From positions 496,001 through 560,000 of the forward strand of contig JAPXFQ010001945.1 in the NCBI GenBank assembly GCA_028564705.1: a DNA stretch of 64,000 nt, in the 5' to 3' direction. Of this stretch, positions 27,763 through 40,599 are shown in pieces. Every line of letters starts with the position of its first letter. Position 1 is the first letter of the stretch. Source of the stretch: Apricaphanius iberus (Eukaryota > Chordata > Actinopteri > Cyprinodontiformes > Aphaniidae). The position numbers and the translations under genes were made by a program. The notes beneath the pieces are model-generated. The model made no database searches. It saw only the letters and a program-made list of their open reading frames with translations, and was not told the DNA's origin.

Positions 27763-28121
27763 AATTGAGGTGATTTGGGGTGAGCTGAACCGCAGAGTGA
27801 AGGCAAGAGGGCCAACAAGTACTAAGCATCTCTGGGAACTCCTTCAAGACTGTTGGAAAACCATTTCGGGTGGCTACCTCTTGAAGCTCAAGAGAATGCA
27901 AAGCAGTAATCAGAACAAAGGGTGGCTACTTTGAGGAATCTAAAATATAGCACATGTGTTCAGTTTTTTCACCCGTTTTGTTTAAGCACATAAATTAATT
28001 CCATACATCATGTGTTCATTCATAGTTTTGATGCTCTTAATTGAGAATCTAAAATGTAGTCATGAAAAGAAAGGAAACTCATTGAATGAGAAGGTGTGCC
28101 AAAACTTTTGGTTCGTACGGA
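27761..28121 (+). mobile_element. 3' end of a Tc1-like transposon (5' truncated)
   Basis: The first frame reads PIEVIWGELNRRVKA and then TSTKHLWELLQDCWKTI, the C-terminal end of a Tc1/mariner transposase beginning at the third catalytic residue (the Glu of PIE). After the coding end comes the typical right terminal region, finishing with GAAGGTGTGCCAAAACTTTT near 28090. Everything upstream of PIE is missing, replaced by the TA repeat. The tail is well preserved compared with the other relics here, which suggests a younger family. Confidence 0.85.
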
Positions 28122-28664
28122 GTTCTGAGTTGATTCATGTATAGACATTATTAATTTACTAATGCACTCTAGTATGTCCAGCTTTTTTCTTTTTTTTCTT
28201 TTTTTTTTTTTTTACAGTATTTAGATTTTATTGAACTGATGTAAATGTTATTTACTTATTAAGTGGTATCAGAGTGAAGGGGGCTGAATATAAAAGTTGT
28301 AAAACAATTGAAAATATGAGAGTGTTTCTTTCTCCCTTAAAAGTATTTCTCTCTGTATTGGTCTTTAAAGAAGAAGAAAAATCACCCCAAAAAAGCAAGT
28401 AATAAATACCATTGCACGATTATTTCCTCTTAATCGTCTATTTGTTTTTTATTTTACTTTTTAGTTTGATTTGAAGTTTTAGCCATCAGCTCTTTGCTGT
28501 CTTGGCCTGAAGCAGAATGGTAGGTTTGGACCTTCTGCTTGCCTTTGGGATGTGCTCATTTCCCCACTCACCAGATTAAGACTGACAGAAATTTGTTCAA
28601 ATAATAACTGGAAGCAACTGAGGGACTGAAAATCAGGTCACGTAACATACATTGTAAGATCACA
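28122..28664. other. Intronic sequence, no gene
   Basis: AT-rich sequence with a T-rich tract at 28180-28215. Nothing else is recognised. Confidence 0.55.
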
Positions 28665-29109
28665 TTAGGAATGCACTGATACCGATACTGGTATAGTGTA
28701 TCGGCCCTGATACCATCTAATGTACTTGTATCAATATTGGCTAAAGTTAATCGATAACATAAACTGATACTTAAAATGTTGAAAAACTGATATTTTATAT
28801 TTTATCTATCCATCCATCCATCCATCCATTTTCTGAACCACTCGTTCCTCAAGGGGTCGCGGGGGGGCTGGTGCCTATCTCCAGCTGTCAACAGGCGAGA
28901 GGCGGGGTACACCCTGGACAGGTCGCCAGTCCATCACAGTATACTTTGTCTAATTTAAACTAATTTGTTGTAACAAGCAGAACAGAAAATAAAACCTGCC
29001 TTCCAACTCATTGCCATTGTTGTGTGTGGTACTCGGTATCGGCAAGTACTCTGATCCAAGCATCGGTATCATATCGGTTTTGAAAAAAGTGGTATTGGTG
29101 CATCCCTAA
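28665..29109. mobile_element. Non-autonomous hAT-like element with internal insertion
   Basis: The left end TTAGGAATGCACTGATACC and the reverse complement of the right end TTAGGGATGCACCAATACC match at 16 of 19 positions, forming terminal inverted repeats. The inside repeats ATCGG/CCGATA words, as in a common fish element with this terminus. There is no transposase frame. The assignment to hAT rests on the terminal sequence type only; a clear 8 bp target duplication is not visible. A second repeat (28805-28945) sits inside. Confidence 0.6.
28805..28945 (-). mobile_element. Non-LTR retrotransposon 3' tail with (ATCC)n
   Basis: (ATCC)n at 28805-28829 is followed by a GC-rich unit: ACCACTCGTTCCTCAAGGGG, TCGCGGGGGGGCTGG, CAGGCGAGAGGCGGGGTACA and CCAGTCCATCACAG. 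I know this unit as a very common 3'-tail or SINE-like repeat in fish genomes. On the minus strand it would end in GGAT repeats, as RTE-type 3' ends do. It lies inside the TIR element 28665-29109. Confidence 0.6.
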
Positions 29110-29149
29110 TATACATATATATGTGTGTAGCTATATAAACTCTGGATGT

Positions 29150-29480
29150 AGACTTTGTGTCTCCAAGTGAGCTTTCATACAGGAAAGCCCATACATATGC
29201 CTGAGACCTCATGTTTGTGTCACTTGGGGAAAATGAATGTGCAAAGAGCTTGCCACCCGGGCCCCTCACTCAATTGCACTGGCGGGCGCGTAATGGGAAT
29301 GCAATTTAGGCAGTGGTTAATCAGTGTGTTTTCACCAGCTTGCCCAGCAATGCATAATAGACAATCAGCCTCCAGTCGCATGGGCGTTGCTACAAATGGT
29401 CAATTACTCATCATAGTCTTGTTAAACACAAGGTTCAGCCAGCCAGGGACAGATTGCTCTGTTGGTACCGTTTTTATTGG
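29150..29480. other. Candidate conserved non-coding block
   Basis: About 300 bases of unusually balanced unique sequence with factor-like words: AGTGGTTAATCAGTGTG (29313), AATGCATAATAGACAATC (29349) and GGTCAATTACTCATCA (29398). It lies 0.8 kb upstream of coding exon A. The open frame through it (135 codons) has no similarity. Of the candidates in this window, this one looks most like a real conserved element to me. Confidence 0.32.
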
Positions 29481-30029
29481 GAAGAACAACACTAAGCAAC
29501 GCTATGACTCAGAAAGAAACCGTGACAGAGGAAAGGAAAGAAGAGACAATAGGAATTTGTAAATGCATGGGCATAGTGTATGTCTGCTCATCAAAATAGG
29601 AAAGAAAGGAGCGGAAATGGCTGTTGTGATAAAGAAGAGGAAGGAAAAAGGAAAACCAAAAATATAACCAAAAAATAAATAAACAGAAAAAGAGGGGAAA
29701 AGTATGACTGTAATAGTTATGCTGAGAAATCCTAGAGTGAAAGAGAGAAAAGAGAGAGCGGAGGTGAAATGGAGCAAAGCAATAAAAGAGATTGAGGGCA
29801 TGAAAGTGAGAGATGGAGAGAGCAAGATAATGGAGAGAGGGATAGAAATTGAGAAAGAGACACTGGGGAGCAGGAGCAAAAGTGTGTGAGAGTGAGAGGG
29901 AGAGAGCCTGAGAAAGTGTGTACTCAGCTGTGAGATGAGACCTCTGTCTGCCCATGGGGAGAGGTGCTGTGAGGGGAGACGAGGGGAGAGGACTCCGCTG
30001 ACAGCGAAGGGGAGGAAAGTCTCACACCC

Positions 30030-30035
<6 letters not shown>

Positions 30036-30070
<35 letters not shown>
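30036..30070. repeat. (CT)n microsatellite
   Basis: A run of about 35 bases of CT, 180 bp upstream of exon A. Together with a purine-rich stretch at 29640-29900 it causes a 199-codon spurious minus-strand frame. Confidence 0.93.
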
Positions 30071-30074
<4 letters not shown>

Positions 30075-30168
30075 CACATATGCACAAAGTCTCTCACTCA
30101 TTCTTTACGAAGTTGAATGATTTATGATAAATGACAAGTTTGCATCTAGATATAATGCCTCTCCTTAG

Positions 30169-30474
<306 letters not shown>

Positions 30475-31139
30475 TAGTCATTCCATCACTTCATCATATC
30501 GTCAATAAAAGGCAATACTTGCATCTTTGCAGTACTGAAGACACAGCTTTGGCTGGTGTATTGTTACCCTGATATTGCTTTTTGCAATGGTTTGTGTAAG
30601 ATTTCTGATAAAGCTTATTATCGTTCAGCAGTATTTTTGCACCATAGAATAACAGAGCGCTGCGCTTCAGTAGTAAGGATAAGAACCCAGGGTGAATAGT
30701 TCAGCCAACGAATCTTGCGGCACTTAATTCATGTCAGCAAGAATGTCGCCCCAGACTTTGTGAAGCAGCACATAGAAACATAGGCCAAATAAAAGTTGCA
30801 GGGATTGCAAAGCTTTCTGCCAGTGTCTCCATCACTTCCTAAAAGAGGGGTGTTCCGTCCCAACACTCAGCATTACAACATAACTGCACAAACATGTTTA
30901 CCCCCCACACACACATGCACTTAGTTTCAAAAGACAGTCAGAATAGGATGAACTGGTCAACATTTTTGTGTTTCTTGAATATCCACGCCAAGAAGAGAGG
31001 AAATAAAAACAAAGACAAATCCAAATAAAAAAAAATAAATCTAAAAAGTTTAGCCTTCCCGGTCAACTTCCCTGGCTCTCTTTAAGAAACTCTCCACAAT
31101 ATAATTCAGCCACAGCCATGTGGTAATGTTTAGGGTGAT

Positions 31140-31465
31140 GTCCAGAGTTAGTCTAAACTTCACAATGTGTTTTACATGTATTTAAATTTTTTCATCTCAT
31201 TTCATACAGGCTGACAATATTTAGTGATTAACAGATAGTCTTTTGAGAACTGTTTGTTTTATTTAAGGGTATCTGATTAAAATGAGATGAAAACAAATGG
31301 ATGCCAAACTTTTCATTTAGATTTGTTGAAAGCCAATATTTAATTTTCTCCGACTTTATAAATATGTGCTTTTTTGTGTTGGTCTATTACATAAAACCAA
31401 GTAAAATAAATTGAAATTTAGGGTTGTAATGTGGAAATACGTGGAACATATTAAAAGCTATGAAT
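31140..31465 (-). mobile_element. Tc1-like terminal relic
   Basis: TTTTTTGTGTTGGTCTATTA (31371), with a CATAAAACCAAGTAAAAT and GGTTGTAATGTGGAAATACG series, reproduces the terminal region of fish Tc1-like elements in right-end orientation. No coding sequence is left. Confidence 0.5.
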
Positions 31466-32439
31466 GCATCTTCAGGGGACTGTTTTATTAGACTTGGAAA
31501 AAGGACAAACGAGTGAATACAAAGAAAAAAGTCTGGATTTAAACAATGTATGTAAGATGAAGGTTCTGTACTTAGGACAGAGAAAAAAGCATAAATTATC
31601 TTGGCTGCTTATCTGTGCTTACATTACTCTGTTTTTTCATGACAGTTTTTGTTCTGCTTAAGATCCCAGAAGTGAGAATACCGTGCAAAGCCATGGTATT
31701 TTTCCTCTTTTACCAGTAGTTGCCACAGTTTCCTTTTTTTATTTCCCTTTTTTGGTACTGTGCAGCAATGATAGTTCTAAGCAAAATATTAACCAGGTTG
31801 AAGAAAAAAAACAAACTCAGGCTAATAAATATTTTTGATAGAAAAATCATTATGCCTGGCCTTATCGTTCTGGCTAGGAGACTTTTAGTTTCCTTTCTAG
31901 GTCAACACAAATTCCCTCATAAAAATGTTCTGAGCAATCCTACTGACAAACAATCGCTGCATGAGCAGATGTTGCACATGTCAACGCAACAAGTTTTTTA
32001 ACACATAAAAGGGTTTTAAAAGTTGCTCAACAAAAGAAAAAACAAGAACTCTTTAAACTGGTGTACCACTATCAATAAAACGCTTCAGTTTCAACTACAA
32101 AAGCCTATGGTGTCTTCAGAACTTCAGACTGAGGCACTTAACACCCACAGATGCTGTGTTAGTTTCTTCCACCCAAGACATCATTGACTAAGTCAGTTAA
32201 CAGTTGCTATAATTCAGAAAAAAAAGATTTACACTGAGATATAAACTTCAACATCAGCTCACTCTGAAAACGTCTTCCTCCAGGCTCATTTTCTGAAACA
32301 TCACTGTTTGTCTTACCTCACGCTTCTAAGGTTTCATCGTCAAGCACTTTCTTTTGTGAAAAAGAAAAATAATATTAGGAGCGATGATGGCAATGCCAAC
32401 CCTAATAAAAGTAATGGAGGTGATTATGACTGGGATTAT

Positions 32440-32700
32440 TACTCAGTTGGCAATGGAGGCCATTATCTCTATTGCAGTTTAATTGCATATAACGCACTAA
32501 GAGCATGATTGAATCCAGACTGTTCATCAACCACATTCAGCTGTTCCCTCCTCGACATAATTGCACATTGTCTTTTTTCTGTTTTGCATAAAAAGCAAGT
32601 CATCAAAATGAGCGGCACAATTACCCAAACTCTCGCCTCCTCTCTCTGGGTGTCAGCAGCCCCCCGCCGGCAGCAGAGCAAGCTCTGACTTCTGCATGTG
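32440..32700. other. Candidate conserved non-coding block
   Basis: Unique sequence with octamer- or homeodomain-like words: CAGTTTAATTGCATATAACG (32474), ACATAATTGCACATTG (32556) and GGCACAATTACCCAAAC (32614). It is non-coding in every frame that could splice to tnrc18. Confidence 0.28.
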
Positions 32701-33029
32701 TCGCCGCATTAGTGTCTCACTCGTACAATCTGAAATATGCTGCGCATGTTTTGTTTTTTTTCTTCCCTTGTCTCCAAGTGTCTTTTTAAACAGGCTGCTT
32801 ACATGCAAATTGAGATGTAGCAGTGAAGATTTAAAGTCAGCAGCCAGTTTTTGTTCACGTGTTTTAGGCATAGACTGCAAAAACCACATATTTACATCAT
32901 CTAAAGAATCTCTCTTTGCTTGACATTAAATCATTGTATTTCTTTTCTGAATGAAGTCAATTTTGATAACCAAATTATTTTTATGTGCTAAATCCCGGAT
33001 ATCATTAGATTTTTACTTAAGATGGCATA

Positions 33030-33167
33030 TTTTTGGGGAATTTCACCAGTTCCTCCTGCAGCAAAACACTCCCATGGCATGATGCTTCCACCCCCATGCT
33101 TTAGAGCTGCGGTGGTTTCCTAAGGCATCGAAGGTTCCCTCTTTGTCCTGAGATATGACAGGACTTT
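33030..33167 (-). mobile_element. Tc1-like relic (minus strand)
   Basis: On the minus strand it reads GGGGGTGGAAGCATCATGCC, then ATGGGAGTGTTTTGCTGCAG and GAGGAACTGGTGAAATT. This is the highly conserved GG(S/T)(I/V)M(L/F)WG...F...GTG segment of fish Tc1-like transposases. It ends at the tetranucleotide tail of the neighbouring retrotransposon. Confidence 0.6.
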
Positions 33168-33208
33168 CCATCCATCCATCCATCCATCCATCCATCCATC
33201 CATCCATC
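33168..33208. repeat. (CCAT)n tetranucleotide repeat
   Basis: About ten CCAT units. On the minus strand this is (GATG)n/(GGAT)n and forms the 3' tail of the RTE-like element 33209-34100. Confidence 0.93.
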
Positions 33209-34100
33209 TTTTTCCGCTTATCCGAAGTTGGGTCGTGGGGGCAGTAGCCTAAGCAGAGAGACCCAGACTTCCCTCTCCCCAGCCACTTGGGCCAGGCATC
33301 CCCAGGCGTTCCCAGGACAGCCGGGAGACATAGTCCCTCCAGCAAGTCCTGGGTCTTCCCCTGGGCCTCCTCCCAGTGGGACGTGCCCAGAAGACCTCAC
33401 CAGGGAGGCGTCCAGGAGGCATCCTAAGCAGATGCCCAAGCCACCTCAACTGGCTCCTCTCGATGTGGAGGAGCATTGGCTCTACTCTGAGCCCCCTCCG
33501 GATGACCGAGCTCCTCACCCTATCTTTAAGGGAGAGCCCACTCACTCTGCGGAGGAAACTCATTTCAGCCGCCTGTATCCGTGATCTTGTTCTTTCAGTA
33601 ACCCCACAAAGTTTGTGACCATGGATCGAGAGCTTTGCCTTTTGGCTCAGCTCTCTCTTCACCACGACAGACCGGTACAGCGACCACATAACTGCAGACG
33701 CCTTACCAATCCGCCTATTGATCTCCCGCTCCATTTTTCCCTCATTCGTGAACAAGACCCCCAGATACTTGAACTCCTCCATCTGAGGAAGGACCGCATT
33801 CCCGACCTGAAGAAGGCACCCTACCCTTTTCTGGCTCAAGACCATGGTCTCTGATTTGGAGGTGCTGATCCTCATCCCAGCCGCTTCACACTCGGCTGTG
33901 AACCGCTCCAGCGAAAGCGGTAGATCACGTTCAGATGCAGCCAACAGGACCACATCATCTGCGAAAAGCAGCGACCCGATCCTGAGGTCACCAAAACGGA
34001 CCCCCTCAACACCTTGGCTGCGCCTAGAAATCCTGTCCATAAATGTTATGAACAGGATCGGTGACATAGGGCAACCTTGGCGGAGTCCAAGGTTGCCAGG
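33209..34100 (-). mobile_element. 5'-truncated RTE/Rex3-like non-LTR retrotransposon
   Basis: On the minus strand a 272-codon frame (34067 to 33249) continues upstream to about 34092 and reads GLRQGCPMSPILF, the reverse transcriptase block before the catalytic core. FADDVVLL (nt 33965-33942) follows, with the two Asp of the active site present. Next come GVLFTNEGKMEREINRRIG and the C-terminal SQLRWLGHLLRMPPGRLPGE. About ten residues are lost after KAKLSI, compared with the usual ...YVPTLTYGHE..., and a frameshift near 33300 moves the last part ([17 protein letters not shown]) to another frame. The endonuclease and the first half of the reverse transcriptase are missing. The 3' end carries tetranucleotide repeats, as in Rex3. 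Inactive. Confidence 0.85.
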
Positions 34101-34399
34101 ACAGGACCTGTTTCCAATAATTAGTATTTGTAAAAGTACAGAAAGTATGAAGTATAAAAAGAATTTGTCACTAAGTGTATTTGTAAAGACCCAACATCAG
34201 CTGAGTGTACAGAAAGAACTTCAGTGTGCCATTTCATTTCGTCATTTACAAATGTCTAACATTGACCTGTGAAAGATTGCCCAACTCTTCATGTTAAGAT
34301 GTGAGATGTTTAAGGGTTTTCTTTCAGGTATAAGTCGAACCAAAGCATCTCAAAAGGATTAATATGTGGGCTTTGACTGTTTCTGATTGAATAGATGTA

Positions 34400-35620
<1,221 letters not shown>

Positions 35621-36289
35621 GTTTTAATATCTTCAGTTTTAATATCTTTGTTATGTTACTTGATTTTTTTTGGGTGAGAAATCTGCCATATAAACTCTTT
35701 TAATGTTTTAAAAGTTGTGTTTTGCCAGAGGACGGTGGGCACATGATCTCTTATCTCTTATATTATCACACTGATTACAAACAGGTACAACTTAAAGCAC
35801 AACTTGAAACTTTCTTTTATTTCTTTTTTTTACTTAACCTGTGTTTTTGTTCGCATGTTGGTGAGAATGCTTTCGGACCCAATCCATTGCAGCCTATACA
35901 GACTATTTTAATTGGTACTTTATTATATATACATTTTGTAAATAAGGCCTTTGTGTGAAAAATAATGTTAATTCACATACTTTTTAAGATTGTTGACTGG
36001 AAAATAGAAACAGTTTGAATAAAACCTTTAGCAGGCATGTGGCCAGCTGGCTGTGGTTCAAATGATTTACCTTGTGTCAAAAAGAATCCCTCTCATAACT
36101 CAGTCAACACATATAGACATATATGAATGCAACGATTGCCTGCACACTGCCTGTCTAATCCACTCTTGTTTGATACGCCTTTCTGAGCCTATCTTCAGTT
36201 GTCTTTTCTTTCTGAGAAGTTCCTGCTGATCTTCCTTTAGAAGTATTTAGGCAGCGATACCCACCACATCTGCTCCTTTCATTCTCTCA

Positions 36290-36303
36290 TTCTCTCTCTC
36301 TCC

Positions 36304-36380
<77 letters not shown>
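36290..36380. repeat. (CT)n microsatellite, about 90 bp
   Basis: A nearly perfect CT run with a few interruptions near the ends. Confidence 0.95.
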
Positions 36381-36929
36381 CAGCCTGCTGCATCCTTCCC
36401 TTTCAATTAGTCAAACCTGAAGAGATACATCACAGCACTACCCCTCCTCCGCCAGCTATCTCTCGCCTCCTCTCCTCCCTTTCTGTGTCTTGATGGTTCT
36501 GTCATTTTTTTCTCAATTAGCATTCCTGACAGGGTACTCAGGCTCCTCCTTCTTCTCTCTTGGTCTTCATCTGTCCTGCTCTGTCCATCAAGTTCCCTGG
36601 CTAAGAATTTTTGCAATTACTTGCTTTTTGGTGGGCAATATTATAATATTAGGTGGTGATAGTTTGAAACATGCTGAAGTTTTGTGAAAGCTTAGAGATT
36701 GTGAGACCGTTTAAAAGTAATTATTGACTGAAAGTGAAATACAAGTTAAACTTAGACTATCTGGCATTTTTCTGAATTCCACATTTTAACTCTATTGGTA
36801 GCACCAGCTTTCTGTTTGTCTTTTATTTGAGTACTTTAGCCGTGGCTAATCTTCCTTCCACAGGCCTCTTTCTGAACACACTGCTGCATGCTGCGCTACT
36901 CATTGGCAATTGAAGCATTGTGTGTCCCT

Positions 36930-37440
36930 TTACAACTACAGTTGGCTCAGTTCTTGACCAGGTCGAGTCAGTCCCTATTTTGAACATTTCCACAACCTTT
37001 GTCTGGGCCGAGCCGACCCCTTTTTTCGGACTACATCTGACTGAGTTCTAAGTGGTCCGAGGTGACCGAACACACCCAGTTATGGACTGATTGGTCCGGT
37101 AAAGTGATATCATTATCACTCCTACCTATGCAGTCGTATTCACTGATTGGCCTGGTGGTGTGCTTGTGAAGTTATGTCACAGAAGGGCAATACATGGCTT
37201 CCAGGGAGTTAAAAACATTGCTGGGGGAACCTAAGAATAATGAAAATGCAAATATTGGGCTTTGAAGGACCTCAACGGCTAGAGTAGGGCAGACAGCAAG
37301 TACTGGAAGTGCTTTGTAGAAATGAACGTCATTTATGGTGAAAGGCTGGCGAGCACCAGTAGAGAGAGTGGGCTGGATCCGGCTCCAGTATCGGCATCTC
37401 TAATATCGGAGGATGTAAGTGATGACTGAATTTTTAAGCA
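36930..37440 (+). mobile_element. Possible Harbinger-like DNA transposon fragment
   Basis: One frame around 37300-37429 reads KYWKCFVEMNVIYGERLAST and ends SEDVSDD at a stop. It recalls the W/C-x-F/Y-x-x-M-D-A-I-L-G-x-R-P pattern found at the end of Myb/SANT-like proteins encoded by PIF/Harbinger transposons. The part before it (36940-37110) is GC-richer, with repeated GGTCCGA/GGTCGAG words that could be a terminal region. The boundaries are not visible. Confidence 0.35.
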
Positions 37441-38684
37441 CTTTAATTACTTTGATACAGCTCATGGAAAAGTCTGGTAGTGATTCCACTTGGGCATGTG
37501 TAGTCATGTTCTTTTTTGTCTGTGCAGATAGGCTAGCTCTGTCGACTAGTTTTGTAGGCTAGCTCTAAGTTATTTTAGTGTTGTTATGTGTTACAGGTTA
37601 GACGTGATTTTAATGATAAATTGTTTTTTTTTTCCATTTAGGAAACCATTGTTCTGACTGAGTTGTTTTGATGTTGGACATGACCTATTCTGAGGGAACA
37701 GCTTTCATTAGCGTTGGCTCGAAGCCCTCAGCCTACCATTCCGCCCCTGTCGAGTCTCGGCTTCGGACAGGCCCCAATGAGTTTAACATTTTACAAAATA
37801 GTGTGTGACTTTCAAATGGAATTCTCTGGATGAAGTATTTATTTATCCACATTGTTTTTTGCCTTTTATTTTCTTGGGCATGGGCAGGGAGGCAGATGAA
37901 TGTGCTGCTGCGGTGCTTCTGTATCCACTGCAGCGAGACTGAGCTAAGGAGAATCAAGTTGGCTCAGGAAAATGGCTTCAATCAAGCTTTTTTGGAAGTG
38001 TTCCTTGGCTTGATGCATGCAGTGGTAGACAGGCACGGATAAATAAGTAAATTGTCTGCCAAGGACTTTATTTGTGCAATGTAAAGATGTAAAAAATGGA
38101 ATTTCAATAAAGTTTGCAGTGTTACTAAAATTACAGTATTTTATCCATCCCTTGGTTTATACCTGTTGTATACTTTGTTAAAGTCTCAATTTAGCTTTTC
38201 AATTTTCCCAGAGATCCAGCATCAATCATGATTTAGCAGTTGGAGACACTTGTCTTTTGCACATAGTGCGTTTCCATAAATTAATAAAGGTAATGAAGTG
38301 TGCACTGAGTAACTGTAGTAATAAAGATTATTATTCTGGTCAATTTTTTACACAGTTAACACCTTTTCATTATTACCCGATAAAATCATTGTTTTTATCT
38401 TAACTTTAATGATAATTGTAGTATTTAAAATGCATAGAATTATGCATGACTTTCTTACAGCTACCAATAACACCAATTAATACACCGTTAATACAGTGTG
38501 TTACCCAATACCTCAAGCATATATTTTATAGTTTACTGCTGAAATAAAAATATATATAAACACAATAAATGTAGTTAGATGTAGTTAAATGTAGCAAGAG
38601 CTTTCTTGTATTAAATGAAAAACAACATCACAAAATCAAAGCCTTAAGGGTGACAGAGTGGCATTTACCCTAGTTAAAAAAAAA

Positions 38685-38698
38685 ATAATAATAATAAA

Positions 38699-38772
<74 letters not shown>
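38685..38772. repeat. (AAT)n microsatellite, about 88 bp
   Basis: AAT repeats with one AAAGT interruption near 38697. This is the longest trinucleotide array in the window, and it lies in a tnrc18 intron. On the minus strand it gives a spurious poly-Tyr frame. Confidence 0.95.
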
Positions 38773-40263
38773 TGGAACCACAGACGTTACACTGATTTTT
38801 TCGATAGCAACATAAAACAAAGCCCCTGATGCTCAATCAAAATTCTTATAGTTTTATGAAACTTACAATGATGTGGTGTTGGGAAAGTACCTGAAACCGT
38901 TTTTTATTGGGGATAGAGATTTTCAAAATATGATATTAAAATTAACATGTGCTGGTAAAACTTGGCAACTACCGATGAAGAGAAGCCAGTAACAATATTG
39001 AAGAAAAATCCAAACTTCACCGAAAAGAAAATGCCTTGCTTGAAGTTTTTCTGACTATTGCTTTAACATTTGCAACATCCAAGCATCATGCTTAGCTTTC
39101 CGACCCCTCAATCTATGCATAATTTAATTGTACAGCCACATGTAGCCTCTGAGTCAGTCCACCCATTGGTTTATCTATGTTAGCCCATTTCTGTGCACTT
39201 GCCCACTTTTGTTCACCAGGCTTTACGCCACTTTCCTACGCTGAGCCTCCCCATTGTCCTCACCCACTACAGCGTTCCTGAGATGGCAATGGAAACACAA
39301 CCAGGCACTTTAGGGCCAGGCTGGCCTGACCCGGATCCGGCATAGCTGAACTTAGTTGTAAAGCAAAGAGCTGCATGAAGCAGGAGAAACACTCTTTCTG
39401 TAAGTTTTGTCCACAAACAAACAACTGGGACTGCAACAAATATTTAAGCCAAATAAGCAGCAAGTCACATCAAAACAGAAACAATCTAATAGGAGACTAA
39501 TACAGAACCCCTCCCCATGCAAAACATTCTACAAAAGAAAGATACCTATTCATTGTAGAAATCTTGCAAGTGTTAAAAATTAAGAGAAACGATTAATTGC
39601 TAATTGCTCTTTGAAAATTATTTTAGGGGAAGTGTTGTTAGTCCAGTAAATACATTTAAGTTCACCTCTGAAGCGTTTTTAGTAAATGGAAATATAGACT
39701 GTTTCGCCATTTCTCATGACAATAGTGTTTTGTTTTCTTTTTAAATATCTTAGTTAGTCATTTATGAACATAAGAACATAATCCAGAAATTAATGTAACT
39801 TCATCCTTTTTACCTTATAAAATGTGTTTACTTTAAAAAAAAAGAATACAAAACTATGAGAAAAGAACAATTTTGAAATAAATTTAATTAGACACTTTTC
39901 CTATTTTTTTAGTTAACAAATAACATAAAATGAAGCAAGAGTGAATATTTGCAAATGATTTTCTTTTTAATTTACACATAAAACATAAAACCATTTTAAA
40001 TGGGATTCAATTGAGCCAAAAAAAAAAGTACTTGAAGAAAAAACAAATCATGCGAGATCAAAAAATACCCCAAAAAATAAAACCTGGGCAAATGTTATTG
40101 TTTGTTAATGTTATGGGATTTGCATCAAAACAACTGTTGTGCAAAAAAAAAACAAAAAAAACAAACAAAAAAAACAAAGCATAAATCATATCAAGTACTT
40201 GTTGTGTACAAGTACACTGCTATAGGGAAATGAAATGAAATGAAACTTTTCTGTAAAAAAAAG

Positions 40264-40269
<6 letters not shown>

Positions 40270-40330
<61 letters not shown>
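40270..40330. repeat. (TA)n microsatellite, about 60 bp
   Basis: An uninterrupted AT/TA run, self-complementary and likely cruciform-prone. Confidence 0.95.
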
Positions 40331-40332
<2 letters not shown>

Positions 40333-40599
40333 CACCTCCATGCTATTGGTAGAAATTTTATATTTATTTTTTTTTATTTTAGATAAACTTTACATGTAAT
40401 TGCCTAGGCTGAACAGAAGTATATCTTTCTTCTGTTTTCAATCTGGACTTTTCCTCTACTTTAACTTTCTTTTTTAATCCACCATGGTTTAAGAATTACC
40501 TATTTAGATTTTCTGAAAAAGGGATTCAGCTCTATTCGCTCTGTTTCTTGCCTCTGCTCCTCCCACAGAATGAAAAGCATGCACTGTTAACTCCCCTCT

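Noticed and set aside
29502..30101. 199-codon minus-strand open frame
   Set aside because: It arises from a CT microsatellite and a purine-rich stretch; the peptide is low-complexity Ser/Phe/Leu with no domain and overlaps other open frames.
33228..34272. Plus-strand open frames over the RTE-like fragment
   Set aside because: They are antisense shadows of the minus-strand reverse transcriptase frame.
38636..38836. Poly-tyrosine open frame on the minus strand
   Set aside because: A translation artefact of the AAT microsatellite.
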